A program made the translations under genes and the position numbers. Source: Hippasteria phrygiana (lineage: Eukaryota; Echinodermata; Asteroidea; Valvatida; Goniasteridae). From it: a stretch of 64,000 nucleotides of DNA. The notes under the pieces were generated by a model. The model was given only the letters and a program-made list of their open reading frames with translations. It searched no databases and was not told the DNA's origin. Each line of letters begins with the position of its first letter. Within the stretch, counting starts at the first letter, position 1. The DNA is taken from NCBI GenBank assembly GCA_037893225.1, contig JAZGUH010000075.1, positions 1,426,001 to 1,490,000 of the forward strand, in the 5' to 3' direction. Below, piece after piece: positions 25,001 to 36,174 of this stretch.

Positions 25001-25395
25001 TGTTCTCAGAATATTTCAATTTCTATTTCTGTCAGTACTTTAAAAGAAGACTAAATAACTGCATACACCTGGTCTTAAAAATACACAAATGCGCCAGCTT
25101 TTCTTTCTCCCGTTAAACAGTGATGCAAATATTAGCCATCTGTTAATGCATATTATTGTCAGTTTGACTCATACGAAATTGATTTTCAAAAATGCGAATA
25201 TTAAGGGACAACAATTCGAGTGTTCTACATGTACATGTACATGTAAGCACATTGCAATACGTGTACACATCATACAAAAAAAAACAGAGGACAATGCTTA
25301 TATGTGCCACATGCAGTTTTTTTCATCAACTCTTTTAAATATTGTACATGAGTTATCCCTTTCAGAACACATCCATGTTGAGTTGACAACCAGAT
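25001..25395 (+). mobile_element. MITE copy 2 (TGTTCTCAGAATATTT family)
   Basis: It begins with the TIR-like TGTTCTCAGAATATTT, then ATTTCTATTTCTGTCA, and ends near TGTTGAGTTGACAA, where the far TIR is truncated. It includes an ACATGTAC microsatellite (25228-25246). An open frame of 113 codons inside also occurs in the inverted copy at 27.8-28.3 kb, so it belongs to the element and is not a gene. Confidence 0.75.
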
Positions 25396-25729
25396 CCTAC
25401 GAAATGAACTTACTTAAAGACATTTTATGACTTATACTTGGGGTGCATTAGAAATTATGGAAAGATGTGTACAATTGGCTGAACAACAGTTTTTATATGA
25501 CTTGATTTTAAGATTTTACAATCCGGACAGTTCCTATTAGTTTCCATTGTACTCATGCAAGTCATTTTTAAGGTCCCGAACTCTGCCGATTTGTGATTCA
25601 TTTTGTTGGGCCCCAATGTATGTCATCATGATGTTAACTTCATTTGACATTTTTATTTGGATGCAGCTTATATTATCCTTGACTACATGTATTTTAGATT
25701 GTTTTCTATTTTTCATCTCATGTGCTGTG
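25396..25729. other. Spacer between MITE copies
   Basis: About 330 bp between the two MITEs. Nothing recognisable was seen on either strand. Confidence 0.35.
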
Positions 25730-26189
25730 TTAAAGGGACACATTGCTTTGGATTTTGCGATTTGGGCTATAAAACTGAAATGGATATGGTTGGGAAGCTT
25801 TTTTAAAAGTAGAATATAAAGATTCACATAACTATCCCTTCAAATTGCGTGGTTTTTGTTTAATTTCGTGACAAATAACGTACGGTCCGCCATTATGTAG
25901 AACCAAATTTTTGACTCCACAAAATGGCGGACCGTGTTCGATCACCAGTCGTATCTCCAGTCGCATCTGGTTAAAGTACGTTCTGTTGATCCATTTTGAT
26001 GTACTGTGGCACGACGCGCAGCACTGGCGATATTTGTGTCGCGAGGTAGAGAATTGTACCTGATGGCGATCATCTGATAGGTTCACAAGGCCACTGGCTG
26101 CGGCGCCAGCCTAAAGACTCTTACAGTGTATTTTGCGCATTATTTAGACGGTGGTATTTACTACTGGAAATAAGTCTGTTTCGTGGGTC
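25730..26189 (+). mobile_element. TTAA-flanked MITE, 3'-truncated copy
   Basis: It starts TTAAAGGGACACATTGC and aligns along its length with the complete copy at 58262-58852. It loses similarity just after the GGGTCAGATGT motif. It includes a complementary pair, GGTCCGCCATT and AATGGCGGACC. Confidence 0.8.
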
Positions 26190-26984
26190 AGATGTGAGAA
26201 ACTCTAAACATGGTTGATACACATATACTTTGCATATGTCCAATTCAAGTAACCTTTTTATCAGAAGATTACATGAAAACGTATGCATGTACTTTTTCTT
26301 AGAAGTTATTGCACTACATCATGAAGGAAGGAATAGAGCAGGCTGTGCTAGCTCAAGATACATGTACATGTGTACTTGGCTGATTTGAACAAATGGAGTA
26401 CCATAAATACATGTACATACATGACCTACCATGTACATTGTTCTGTTTACATGCACACAGGGCCATACACACAGTTTGTATACCCTGTGGAGACATGAAC
26501 ACAATGCGAACAAAGGTTGTCTCCACAAGGAATTTTGTGTACAAAGTCTATGGGGGTTTGCTTAAGTACAGGGACAAAGGGGAGAACAATGCCATGTCTC
26601 CACAGGGATGCAAAAACGCGGATGTGTGTACATGTGTGATGTGTAGGTGCATGCTGGCATCCTCGGCCAGTTTCCAGGAATTGCCCATTCACACCCCACT
26701 ACTGGTACTCTAAAAGGTCATTTTTGGCCAACTGTGGTCCATGCCAGTTTGGCCATGCTCTGATGCCCAAAGTCTGGTTCAGGGAAGTGGTGGCAGAGCA
26801 ATTAACTGTGAAACAAACTACAATGTAGAAATGCTATCCTGTATGGCATTATATAGCCATAGCATATATGCCAGAGCAGTCTATCGACAGGCAAACAAAT
26901 CATCCTGGTCATTTTCCCTAATTAATAGGTAACATATAGTGGTCAGTAAGTGATTAGTGTATTGGCTTATCTGTGCACCTGACC
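26190..26984. other. Non-coding stretch with ACATGTAC motifs
   Basis: Scattered ACATGTAC/GTACATGT motifs (26360-26440 and 26626-26634) give overlapping short frames on both strands without family features. No gene supported. Confidence 0.4.
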
Positions 26985-27770
26985 AAAAGGATGTGATATT
27001 GAATAATCCCTGCCAAAATCACATTCCAGCTCCAATATCACATCCACCAGAATTGTCTACAAACATGCGCTTGTAATGAACAATTTACTGTTGAGGAAAA
27101 TCTATTACCGTGACTTCAAAAGACCCAGGAAAACGATCTTCCAAGATCTAGTTTCAGAGACTATCAATCAAATCAATATCATTAAATTGTTTTAACAGGC
27201 GTTTTCTACCTCTATGTGTCAACACTAATAATAATGCCCTGCATGTAGCTACACATAACAGAACATGTACATTGTGTACATGTAATTATAACGGTAAGCA
27301 TGGTCTGGCTACAGACAAACTAATTATCTTGGCCACTGTTGACCCATAATTAATTGGTAAACATAGTTGTTAGTCAGGGATTATTATCTTGGCTTTATAT
27401 GGCTGTGCGCCTGACCACAAGGATGTGATATTGAATAATACAGAGCTGTCAATCCTCTTTGATAGATGTGATCTTGGACTAGTGGGCAACCAGGATGTGA
27501 TATTGGGTTTATGACTTAATCCTGGATGTGATTTTGAAGAGGTGCGAAAACACGATGTGATTTTGGCTCGGGCCCAGACACTGGATGTGATTTTGGTTAA
27601 GTGGCCAGACAGTGGATGTGGTTTTGGCAAGGTGCTAACACAGGATGTGATCTTGGACTTTAACGACTTAATCCTGGATGTGATTTCTGGCTCGGATGTG
27701 ATTTTGGATAATCCCTGCCAAAATCACATTCTAGCTCCAATATCACATCCACCAAAATCACCTTTCCATT
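26985..27770. repeat. Minisatellite of GGATGTGATTTTGG units with inverted ends
   Basis: GGATGTGATATTGAATAAT occurs at about 26990 and 27420. From 27420 to 27710 the core GATGTGATNTTGG recurs about ten times at 30-45-bp spacing. The complement form, CCAAAATCACATTC then CAATATCACATCCACC, closes each side (27012-27050 and 27718-27760). The motif thus occurs in both orientations within a compound element. Confidence 0.7.
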
Positions 27771-27805
27771 TTTTTAGAGAAATCACATTCAGGCCATTCA
27801 CAGTG

Positions 27806-28271
27806 TATGTTCTCAGAATATTTATATTTATATTTCTGTCAACTCAACATGGATGGGTTCTGAAAGGGATAACTCATGTACAATATTTAAAAGAGTTGAT
27901 GAAAAAAACTGCATGTGGCACATATAGGCATTGTCCCCTGTTTTTTTTTTGTATGATGTGTACACGTATTGCAATGTGCTTACATGTACATGTACATGTA
28001 CATGTAGAACACTCGAATTGTTGTCCCTTAATATTCGCATTTTTGAAAATCAATTTCGTATGAGTCAAACTGACAATAATATGCATTAACAGATGGCTAA
28101 TATTTACATCACTGTTTAACGGGAGAAAGAAAAGCTGGCGCATTTGTGTTCTTTTAAGACCAGGTGTATGCAGTTATTTAGTCTTCTTTTAAAGTACTGA
28201 CAGAAATAGAAATACAATCATCCGACTCAATGGGAAATAAACAGCGATGAAAACATTAAAGTGAAAGTTCA
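27806..28271 (-). mobile_element. MITE copy 3, inverted
   Basis: This is the inverse complement of the 25.0-kb copy. It keeps both ends better: TGTTCTCAGAATATTT then ATTTCTGTCA on the left (27806), and TGACAGAAATAGAAAT on the right (28197-28212). This identifies the TIR. It is followed by the ACAATCATCCGACTC tail also seen in copy 1. It lies directly against the 3' end of the BEL pol relic. Confidence 0.75.
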
Positions 28272-29908
28272 TATGCTCAAGTTGTGTCATTTGGTTCCTC
28301 GTCTGGCTCCTCGTCGGGGTACGGTGGCTCCGGTCCAACAACAAGACTACCGTGTGAACAGGCCTCTCAAAGGTAGATCGACCAGTCTGGAGCTTCACCT
28401 CCTGGATGTGACAATCTGAACTTGGATATGCCTCGACGACACGCGTTAGTGGCCACTGGCATCGCGGTGCAGTGTCTTCAATCATCAAGACGATGTCGCC
28501 CTTCCCTAGATTCCTCTGGGGCTTTGTCTTCCTCTCCTGCAGTGAAGACAAGTACTCGGTCTTCTATCGTAACAAAAACTGGTTGGCGAGGTACTGCACT
28601 CTTCGCCATCTGCGTCGACAATAGAGGTCTTGCCGAACAAGACTCCTGGTGGTGGAAGCACCACCTTGGCTTTCAATGTCAATAGTTGACTTGGTGTCAG
28701 TGGTTCTGGAGCATCTGTCAACATATGTGAGGGGTCGACTGTTCACAACTGCTTCTGCCTCAGTCCTGAGGGTTCTCAATGGCTCATCGTCCAACTGTTG
28801 CCAATGTTGCTGCATCAAGGCGGACTAAATTCCTGATTGAACGAATTATTCTCTCCCAAGCACCTGCCATATGACTGGCACTGGGAACGTTCACAACTGT
28901 CCTTTAGGAGTTCTTGAGAAATCGTGGGCTGATCCATCTCGGCAAGAGCATTGTCAAGTTCATTTTTTCCACCGACGAAGTTTGTGCCCCTATCACATCG
29001 TAACTGTCTCACTGGGCCTCTTCTGCATGTGAACCTTCGGTAAGCATTCAGGAAGGAGTCAGTACTGAGAGAATTTGCTGTCTCGATATGAACTGCACGC
29101 GAAGCCATACAGCTGAAAATAACTCCCCAGCGTTTCAGCTCTTTCCGCCCGTCCTTAACCACAAAGGGACCAAAGAAATCAACAGCACTACTACACGTGA
29201 AGGGTGGGAATGGATCTAGTCTGTCCTTTGGTAGTTCAGTCATCTTTTTCCCACAGGGTGCACCTCTAAGTTTCCGGCAGGTCACGCACCTCCAAATGGC
29301 TCGTAACAGCAGCTCTTGCTCCCAGTATCCAAAATCCGGCCTGACGAATACTATTCAGAGTCATACCACGTCCGGAATGACAACTTTGAGCATGATACTG
29401 CTCGATCACCAGATCAGTCACATGACCACGACGTGGGAGCAGGATTGGATGCTTGATCTCTTCTGATACTGATGCATGCTTGATACGCCCATCACCTACT
29501 CTAAGCAGCCTGTCCTCATCCACAAAGGAGTCCAGTATACAGAGTGGACTACCTTTGCACAAAGAGACATTGGAGCCATCAGCACTGCAGCCATCTTGCT
29601 TTCCAAGGGCTCGAATTTCCTTCTGGAAGGCTTGCTTTTGTACCAAACGAAGTATCAGTCGTTCAGCCTGCCGCAATTCGTCTACAGTGTTGGGGATGTA
29701 GGCGTCGGGTGAGTTTTTCGGGATGCTGCGATCTGTAAGCTTCTTCATAAATCGCAGACACACTGAAACTGCTCGTCGGAGGTGAAACCAGTTTGAGAAG
29801 TACTCGAATCTTTCGAGCATGCTCGCGAAGTTCGAGGCTTCAGCTTGGATGTTGAAGATATAGATGCCCTTTTTACATCAGGGTCGGTTGAACTCAGCTC
29901 GATAGGTT

Positions 29909-30342
29909 TGAAGTGCCCTTTGAACTTTGCTCTATGCAAATAGGTGACGCTCAGTCAGCCATCTTGTTTTCTACTCACGCGGTATCGACGTCGAATTTTT
30001 ATCGTTGCAACCCCTTTTCGCTTTTCGTTTTCTTGCCAGAAGTTAAGGCAACTGTTGAATAGTGTTATTTGTTCAAGTTTGATTTACCCGACCGTGCCGT
30101 GACGGTTATTGAGCGAACTCCCCTCAGTTGAGGGAGACTTTTGCTTTCGATTTCGCGAGGCATATTTTCGCGAGTCAACGGTGGTCAACTGGCCCCCGAA
30201 CTCCACACGCGTTCGCCCCCTTTGGCCTACTTTTGTATACAACAACGCGGTCGGACAAGACATCCCTGTTGGCGGCCCAGCGACGAACTCTAGGGTGAGT
30301 TGTGGAATGGTTTAGCGCTTAATCATATAGTCAACCCCTACA
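29909..30342. mobile_element. Probable solo LTR inserted in BEL pol
   Basis: This 434-bp segment begins TG and ends CA, and is flanked by GGTT at 29905-29908 and 30343-30346. With the neighbouring A/CA this could be read as a 5-bp AGGTT duplication. Without it and one duplicate, the BEL frame reads continuously from the DDEP motif into ELSSTDPDVK. The segment has no homology to BEL coding sequence. The TG...CA ends and short duplication point to a solo LTR of another retrotransposon. I cannot assign its family or strand. Confidence 0.65.
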
Positions 30343-30502
30343 GGTTCATCATCTGGAGGAGGGGTTTCGGTAGTCTGCAAGAAGTCTGGGCCATTCCACC
30401 AGAGTTTACTTTTGACGAGAGCCTCAGCAGAAAGACCTCGGGAGGCGGGATCTGCTGGGTTGATCTTGGTGTCAACATGTCGCCAGTCAGTGGGTTGAGT
30501 AT

Positions 30503-30564
30503 CAGTGTTGTAGGTCTCGAGACCGGTCTCGGTCTCGAGACCGGTCTCGAGACCATTTTTTTCT

Positions 30565-30603
<39 letters not shown>

Positions 30604-31374
30604 ACCCTGTGGTCTCGGTCTCGGTCTCGGTCTCGGTACCCCGTGGTCTCGGTATTTTGCTGGTCTCGGTATCGAGACCACCAATATTTTATACAAACAG
30701 CACATGTGCAGAATCGACTACAGCATGCTCGACTCGACTCGAGAAGTATAATTGTGCAGTATATGACAACTTCTTGTGTACAGAATCGATTACAGTACGC
30801 TCTACTCGACTAAAGATTTATAAACGTGCAGTACATGACATGGTGACAACCTTGTTTCTTTGGCGTGTTACGCGTGCCCAAACGTACATGTAGCGCATTA
30901 GCTTCATGTGTGGGAAGTTGGGAACGACATGCTCAAATACACGAACTACGTGTACATGTATTACGATCAGCGGCGTGTACTATACCGCGTAAAGCCATCG
31001 CGGTCGTTTCTACAGCTGGACATTGTTTTTTCGACTCAAGATGTCGATATACATGTAATGTAAACATGTAACCGGATAAATGGTCAGTTAACCGTGTAAC
31101 CACAGCCTCATTCTTGATGTCAATAAATACGGTTTACTTGTACATGTACATGTATACTTCTTTGCACATAATGCATATGGAAATTTGTGATCTTTTTGCA
31201 ATGTTTTATTATGTAAATGACATACAAGGTCTCGAGGTCTCGGTCTCGGTCTCGGGCCATTAGGTCTCGGTCTCGGTCTCGGTCTTCCAGGTCTCGGTCT
31301 CGGTCTCGGTCTCGGACCATCAGGTCTCGGTCTTGGTCTCGGTCTCGGACTTCGGGGTCTCGACTACAACACTG
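30503..31374. mobile_element. Non-autonomous hAT element, 872 bp, in BEL pol
   Basis: The ends are CAGTGTTGTAG and its complement. They are flanked by a perfect 8-bp target duplication TTGAGTAT (30495-30502 and 31375-31382), the hallmark of hAT insertion. Both subterminal regions (30515-30680 and 31227-31372) consist of GGTCTC(GGTCTC)n hexamer repeats, with GGTCTCGAGACC palindromes at the left end. The middle is AT-rich with ACATGTAC motifs. There is no transposase. The Arg-Ser- and Arg-Asp-rich open frames are translations of the hexamer repeat. Confidence 0.9.
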
Positions 31375-31654
31375 TTGAGTATGCTCACGTATTTTCATCA
31401 CACGGTTGGCGACGAAAATGAGAAACCTCTTGCTGTCATTGGTAATGTACCCGAGCACTACTCTGCTATCTGTGTGATGTTCTCGTACTCCAAATCCTTT
31501 GCTAGGAAATTACTCACTTTAACACTGATGACTGCCGCAGTGAGTTCCAGTCGAGGTATGGTTACTGGCTTCGACGGAGTGACTCTGGACTTTCCCATAA
31601 CCAGAGTCGTGCCAACATAACCTTTCTCGTCTATCAGCCGCAAGTAGCAACACT

Positions 31655-31742
31655 GACCGTAGCGGCCGCCAGATAATTAAGTGGCGTCCGCCACATAATA
31701 AGTGGCGGCCGCCAGATAATTAAGTGACCGCCGCCAGATAAA
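31655..31742. repeat. Short tandem repeat with GCGGCCGCCAGATAA units
   Basis: Three to four imperfect units of about 25-27 bp (GTGGCGGCCGCCAGATAATTA) follow directly upstream of the BEL RNase H remnant on the minus strand, where reverse transcriptase should be. The BEL sequence ends here. Confidence 0.7.
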
Positions 31743-33155
31743 CGGTACAAAAAAATATATCCATCCTTTTCAGTGGCAATATCCGGCTTCCGTACAGAAT
31801 TATTATGTTTTCTTATTGCTTTTCTCTAAGTTTTGAAATGGGCCTACACATTTCCAGCTCAGACACTTTCGCACAATTCTAAATTCCATCTCATTCTTGG
31901 AAATTCTGCAACCGCTAAGTTTGTCTGCTGCCTTCAACACATTGGTTTTTATGCACTGACGTGCAAGTGAATTAGACTGCTTCCCGCCCCTTACGTTATA
32001 TCCTAATCCTACATTAGAAGTCCGAAGGACAATGGATGGACGGTAACCAGTCTAAATCAGTCTACACATAAATTCACAACGCGCTACAAAATACCCACGG
32101 TTACTGCCTTCCCAGAATTCTGATGTTTTCTTATTGCTTTTCGCTAAGTTTTGAAGTGGGCCTTATTTCACACTTGAGAAAGTGACTCTGGACTTTCCCA
32201 TAATGAAAGTGACGCAATTCCCTAAATAGACCCTTTCATAACATTGGTCACTGCTCAGTCAACCGTAAATGTAATGACATAATCAGGGTGTCATTTTAAA
32301 GAGGAGATTCAACCCTAACAGAGGATATCTCCCTTTTATTCACATGTGCCCTACTTATGTTACAATTAGCAATAATATCTCGGTTTCGTTTTTTTTTATC
32401 CACCCTGTACAATGTATTTTATCAATTCGTCTAACGTCGAACGGCTAACGTAACGTCATTATTACATTTTTATAGAGGATTTAGACAACGATGTAAGGTT
32501 GAAGTAAAGCGACATGGTCTATATGCTGTTGTGACTGTATTGGTAGAGACGTATGTAAGGTTTTGAATGGCTAGAACCCAGGTTCGAATCCTTAGCTTTA
32601 AGGTTTTTTCTTGTTTTCTTCTTTGCGATTTTATTAAATAGGAAAAAGGCCGACAACCTGTCTTGTAGCTCCCAAAATGTAGAACGGAAAGAATCGCGGA
32701 TGGGGTGGGTGATATGATGCACGTATAAACGCACACAAGTTCACACGCTGTCATGATAGTGAGAATATTAATGTAATATAGTTCAAGTTTTGTTAATGCG
32801 CAAATAAAACAATATTTAAATCATTTGAAAATAGGGGTAATTCTGTGGAACACTCCCCTGCTAAAAAGTAGAGGGCACTCCTCCCCATCACCTCCACCCA
32901 ACCCGTATTTACACCCCCGGAGGGCCTGGATAAGAATGATTGACAATTAACCTTTTTTTTCTAATGCACGCACTGAACAATCCAGGTTGCCGCGAATCAA
33001 GGTGGACAATACTTGGCCAACACCCCATCCAAAGCCATTCACCCGCCCAAAGCAATGTCGTTCGATGAGTCTAGTCGCTCTCACCAGAAGAAGACGCTTC
33101 ATGAAGGATCGTCCGGAGCAGCAACGGAAAAAGTAAAGAGAAAATGAAAATTGTT
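31743..33155. other. Mixed non-coding stretch with small repeats
   Basis: A block TTTTCTTATTGCTTTTC-CTAAGTTTTGAA-TGGGCCT occurs twice (about 31808 and 32129). A 22-bp piece of the BEL sequence recurs near 32183. At 32375-32409 CGGTTTCGTTTT ends in CACCCTGTA, resembling the terminus of the mariner-like element at 36.2-37.0 kb. A weak tRNA-like B box is at 32580-32591. No gene supported. Confidence 0.5.
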
Positions 33156-33156
33156 T

Positions 33157-35030
33157 GTATATCAGCCGGTGCAACGCACCGGCTGATATATTGTTTTATA
33201 CAACACCTGAATAAATCCCAGCCACCCGATTGGTGGATCGTCGATCACGTGCATTGAATTATTCGTCCCATCGACGACGCAAACCGCACCGCCCAAAAAA
33301 GTTATATCACATGGTTCTATCAAACGGTAACGCGTTTGATAGAACTTCCCCGCCGCCACAACACGGTCATTTTCTGGAAAATGTGCAGAATTTGCTCTTT
33401 TCCCACATTTTGTCAAACGATTTCAATCACGTACACTTGGTCAGTTATAACCTTGTTATGCGTTGATTGCAGATTTAGGAAACAAACGGAAAATGCTTCT
33501 TTTCCCATATTTTGAATTGATTTAATCCACATAATGGTCAGTTACACCCCTGTTTAGAGCACCTGATATTGTGTCTTTGCAGATTAAGGTCAAAGGTCAC
33601 ACAGTGGTCAGTAGGGGTCATTCTCATGAATACATGCTAAATTGCACTGTTGTCACTTTTTTCATTTGATTTCAGCCACAGTTGAGCAGCTACACCGATG
33701 TCGATAGCCTCTGATCGGGTCATTGCAGGTTTATGTCAAAGGTCACCTAGTGGTCAGCAGGGGTCATTTTCTGACCACATGCAACATGGTTCTTTTCCCA
33801 CATTTTTTGAATCAATTTCGGCAACATTTGGTCAGCTAAACCCGTGTCGAGTGCCGAATATGTGGGGGTTTGAAGATTGAGGGCACTCTGACCGGGGTCA
33901 CCTAGCAGTCACTAGCGGTCATTTTATTAGAATTTACAAAATGCTTCTTCTCCCACAGTCTTCATCCGATGAAGGCCAAACTTGGTCAGTCGCATCCCTA
34001 CACCAAGCCTCATAAAAGTTGTACACAGAATTTGGCTCAAGGTCACCTAGTGGTCACTACCGGTCATTTCATGAAAATATAAAAGCGGCTTCTTCTGCCG
34101 CATTCTTCAGCCGATTTTAGCCATATTTGGTCGAATGCTTCCTTGTCTGAAGCCCTATATAGGGTCACAGCAGATTTGGGTCAAAGGTCACTCAGTGGTC
34201 AGTTGTGGTCATTTTCTGGAAAATGGACAAAATGGCTTTGTTTCCTCACTTTACCCAACGATTTCAGCCAAACTTTGTCAGTTATGGGCTTCTAGTAGGT
34301 TTCGTGTGCACTGTTTGCGGATTGGGGAAAAGGTCACGTAGTGGTCAGTATACTGACCACTAGCTGATATTTGTGCTTCGTGAAGCACACACATTCTGCT
34401 CTAGTTCTTCTTCTTCTTCTTCTTCTTCTTCTTTCCAATGATCCTTTAACATGCTTTTTCTCCCAGACGCTTGGTCCGATTTCAACCAAACTTGGCCATA
34501 TTGACAAATGACCCAAGCTTCATATGGGGTGTGGTCAGATCGGGGTCAAAGGTCACCTAGTGGTCACTAGGGGTAATTTTATAAAACAATTTAAAATGCT
34601 TCTTCTCCCACAGTCTTCATCCGATGACAGCCAAACTTGGTCAGTTGCATCCATGGACTGAGCCTCATATAGGATGTACACAGAATTTGGCCAAAGGTCT
34701 AGCGGTCATTTGGTGAAAATCAAAAAGCGGCTTCTTCTGACAATTTTTGTATCCGATTTCACCAGTATTTGGTCAAAAGCCTCCTTGTACAAACCCTATA
34801 TAGGGTCTTGGCAGATTTGGATCAAAGGTCACTCGGTGGTCAGTAGTGGTAATTTTCTGGCAAATGTGCAAAATACTCTTTTCTCACGTTTGTTCCAACA
34901 AGTCTTGGTCAGTTTGTTACAGCTCCTAGTGCTTTTTTTTGCAGATTTAGGCCAAGGGTCACTCAGTGGTCAGTAGCGGTCATTTTCATGAAAAATGCAG
35001 AAAACGTTTTTATAAACAACCCCTGACCCA
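33157..35030. repeat. Tandem array of about 145-bp degenerate monomers
   Basis: The core AAAGGTCACCTAGTGGTCA followed by GGTCATTTT and CTTCTTCTCCCAC recurs at about 33595, 33741, 33896, 34041, 34186, 34332, 34551, 34695, 34827 and 34957. Spacing is about 130-155 bp, except for one 219-bp step. That step contains the palindrome TGCTTCGTGAAGCA, then CTAGTTCTTC and a (CTT)n run (34371-34433). The array is preceded by the hairpin ATATCAGCCGGTGC-AAC-GCACCGGCTGATAT (33160-33191). Confidence 0.9.
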
Positions 35031-35246
35031 TTTTATATGAGGAACACACAATTTGGAGTTCAACCAGTACATTGTAGTCACTGCGACCGTTTTGTAAATC
35101 AAAAAATGCTAATCTACAAAACAACAAAAAACGTAGTTACATGAAAAGTGCATGACCTTCGAGCACCAATCACCTCTAGTTACAATTCCCACTTAGCCCT
35201 GGGCAAATTCGGAATTAGACCAGATTCCCACATTGCGAGTGACGGA

Positions 35247-35345
35247 TTGATTCTTAGAACAAGTTGACATAGGTTATCTCGCGTGTGATATAACCTATGT
35301 CAACTTGTTCTAAGAACAAGTTGACATAGGTTATCTCGCGTGTGA
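35247..35345. repeat. Forward-reverse-forward repeat triplet
   Basis: AGAACAAGTTGACATAGGTT occurs forward (35257), then complementary (35289-35315), then forward again (35315), each time bordering TATCTCGCGTGTGAT. The triplet can fold in two alternative hairpins. Confidence 0.8.
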
Positions 35346-35506
35346 TTGATTTCTCGAGATCATTTAACTTATCAAAAGTTGAACAGCACCAAGAGTCGAC
35401 TTGTCGAGATAATTATTCGTACCAGTACGACTTTAGAGAGCTTAGAAGTCGACTTGTCAAGGTGATTTACCTCAGCAAAACGATTGATAATTAATGTAGT
35501 ATTCAA

Positions 35507-36005
35507 CATTTGCTTTTGCTGTAATTTTCAGAATTGAATTGATTTGGGGGGTATTTTGTAGCAAATAACAATAACGGTTGTTTTTCAGAACCACACAAAA
35601 GAGAAACAATTTCACATGGTGTTACCGCAAACCTTTACCTTATTGATACTTTCACTTATTGATACTTTCACTGTGCAAACCTTCAAATCTTAGCAAATAC
35701 TGATCACTGACCTGTTTAAAGTTTTGAGTGTATATATGCTAGGAAAACAATGAGAAAAAAGGCTTTTCTTGTAGTCTGGTCCCCTGATCCTACTTAAGAC
35801 AAAACGGAACAATTTCTAGACGTCGGGCAATTATCCAACGATTGATACAAAAATTCCACTTTTCTTGAAAATAACAGCACACCAGGTGCCATAATTTCAC
35901 AGGATGCTTGAGACTAATATTTACTTACAGTCAAGTAAGGTATTTCATAATAATTCAGTAATTTCGCTTTTTATGTTTGCAAAGGTTGTATACTATACCT
36001 TTAAC
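35507..36005 (+). repeat. Dispersed repeat, second copy at 60.48-60.82 kb
   Basis: It starts CATTTGCTTTTGCTGTAATT and shares with 60480-60815 the blocks TTTTCAGAA, CTTGTAGT-TGGT-CC and ACAGGATGCTT, and the end CAAA-GTTGTATA-T-CCTTTAA. No coding capacity. The family is not recognised. Confidence 0.65.
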
Positions 36006-36174
36006 GGGACCAAATTGTTGACTTTGCGAGAATATGTTTCTTACCAAGACGAATTCATTTTAGTCAGATAATTATCATGAAAAGTTATGAAAAGCTGGCC
36101 CTATCTTCCCAGATCCTTCGGCTTGTTCGTTTGGTTATAATTACGCGGTATCACATCAGGGCGAAGGTATTCTA

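Larger units (their letters stand above)
28290..31650 (-). pseudogene. BEL/Pao retrotransposon pol remnant (RNase H to integrase)
   Basis: On the minus strand the order is: an RNase H part (31643-31383: PRLELTAA, then TDSRVVLGY and ANRV in another frame); a linker with DWRHVDTK and NPADPASRG (about 30494-30380); an integrase zinc-binding region (about 29900-29270: IEQYHAQSCHSGRGMT); an integrase core with the first two Asp (VDFFGPF and RCDRGTNFVGG, 29285-28900) and the Glu region (HMAGAWER) in another frame near 28850; and the BEL-type C-terminal region (NSRPLTY, PLTPSQLL, GDIVL) to about 28310. Several frameshifts, a solo LTR and a hAT insertion interrupt it. Reverse transcriptase, protease, gag and flanking LTRs are not visible, so this is a truncated dead copy. 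Confidence 0.9.

Noticed and set aside
25089..28143. A conserved 90-113-codon protein found at 25.1 and, inverted, at 27.9 kb
   Set aside because: Both lie inside copies of the same MITE, with frames differing in reading and no domain.
30300..31458. Arg-Ser and Arg-Asp rich frames, as SR-type splicing proteins
   Set aside because: They are translations of the GGTCTC hexamer inside a hAT element with clear ends and target duplication.
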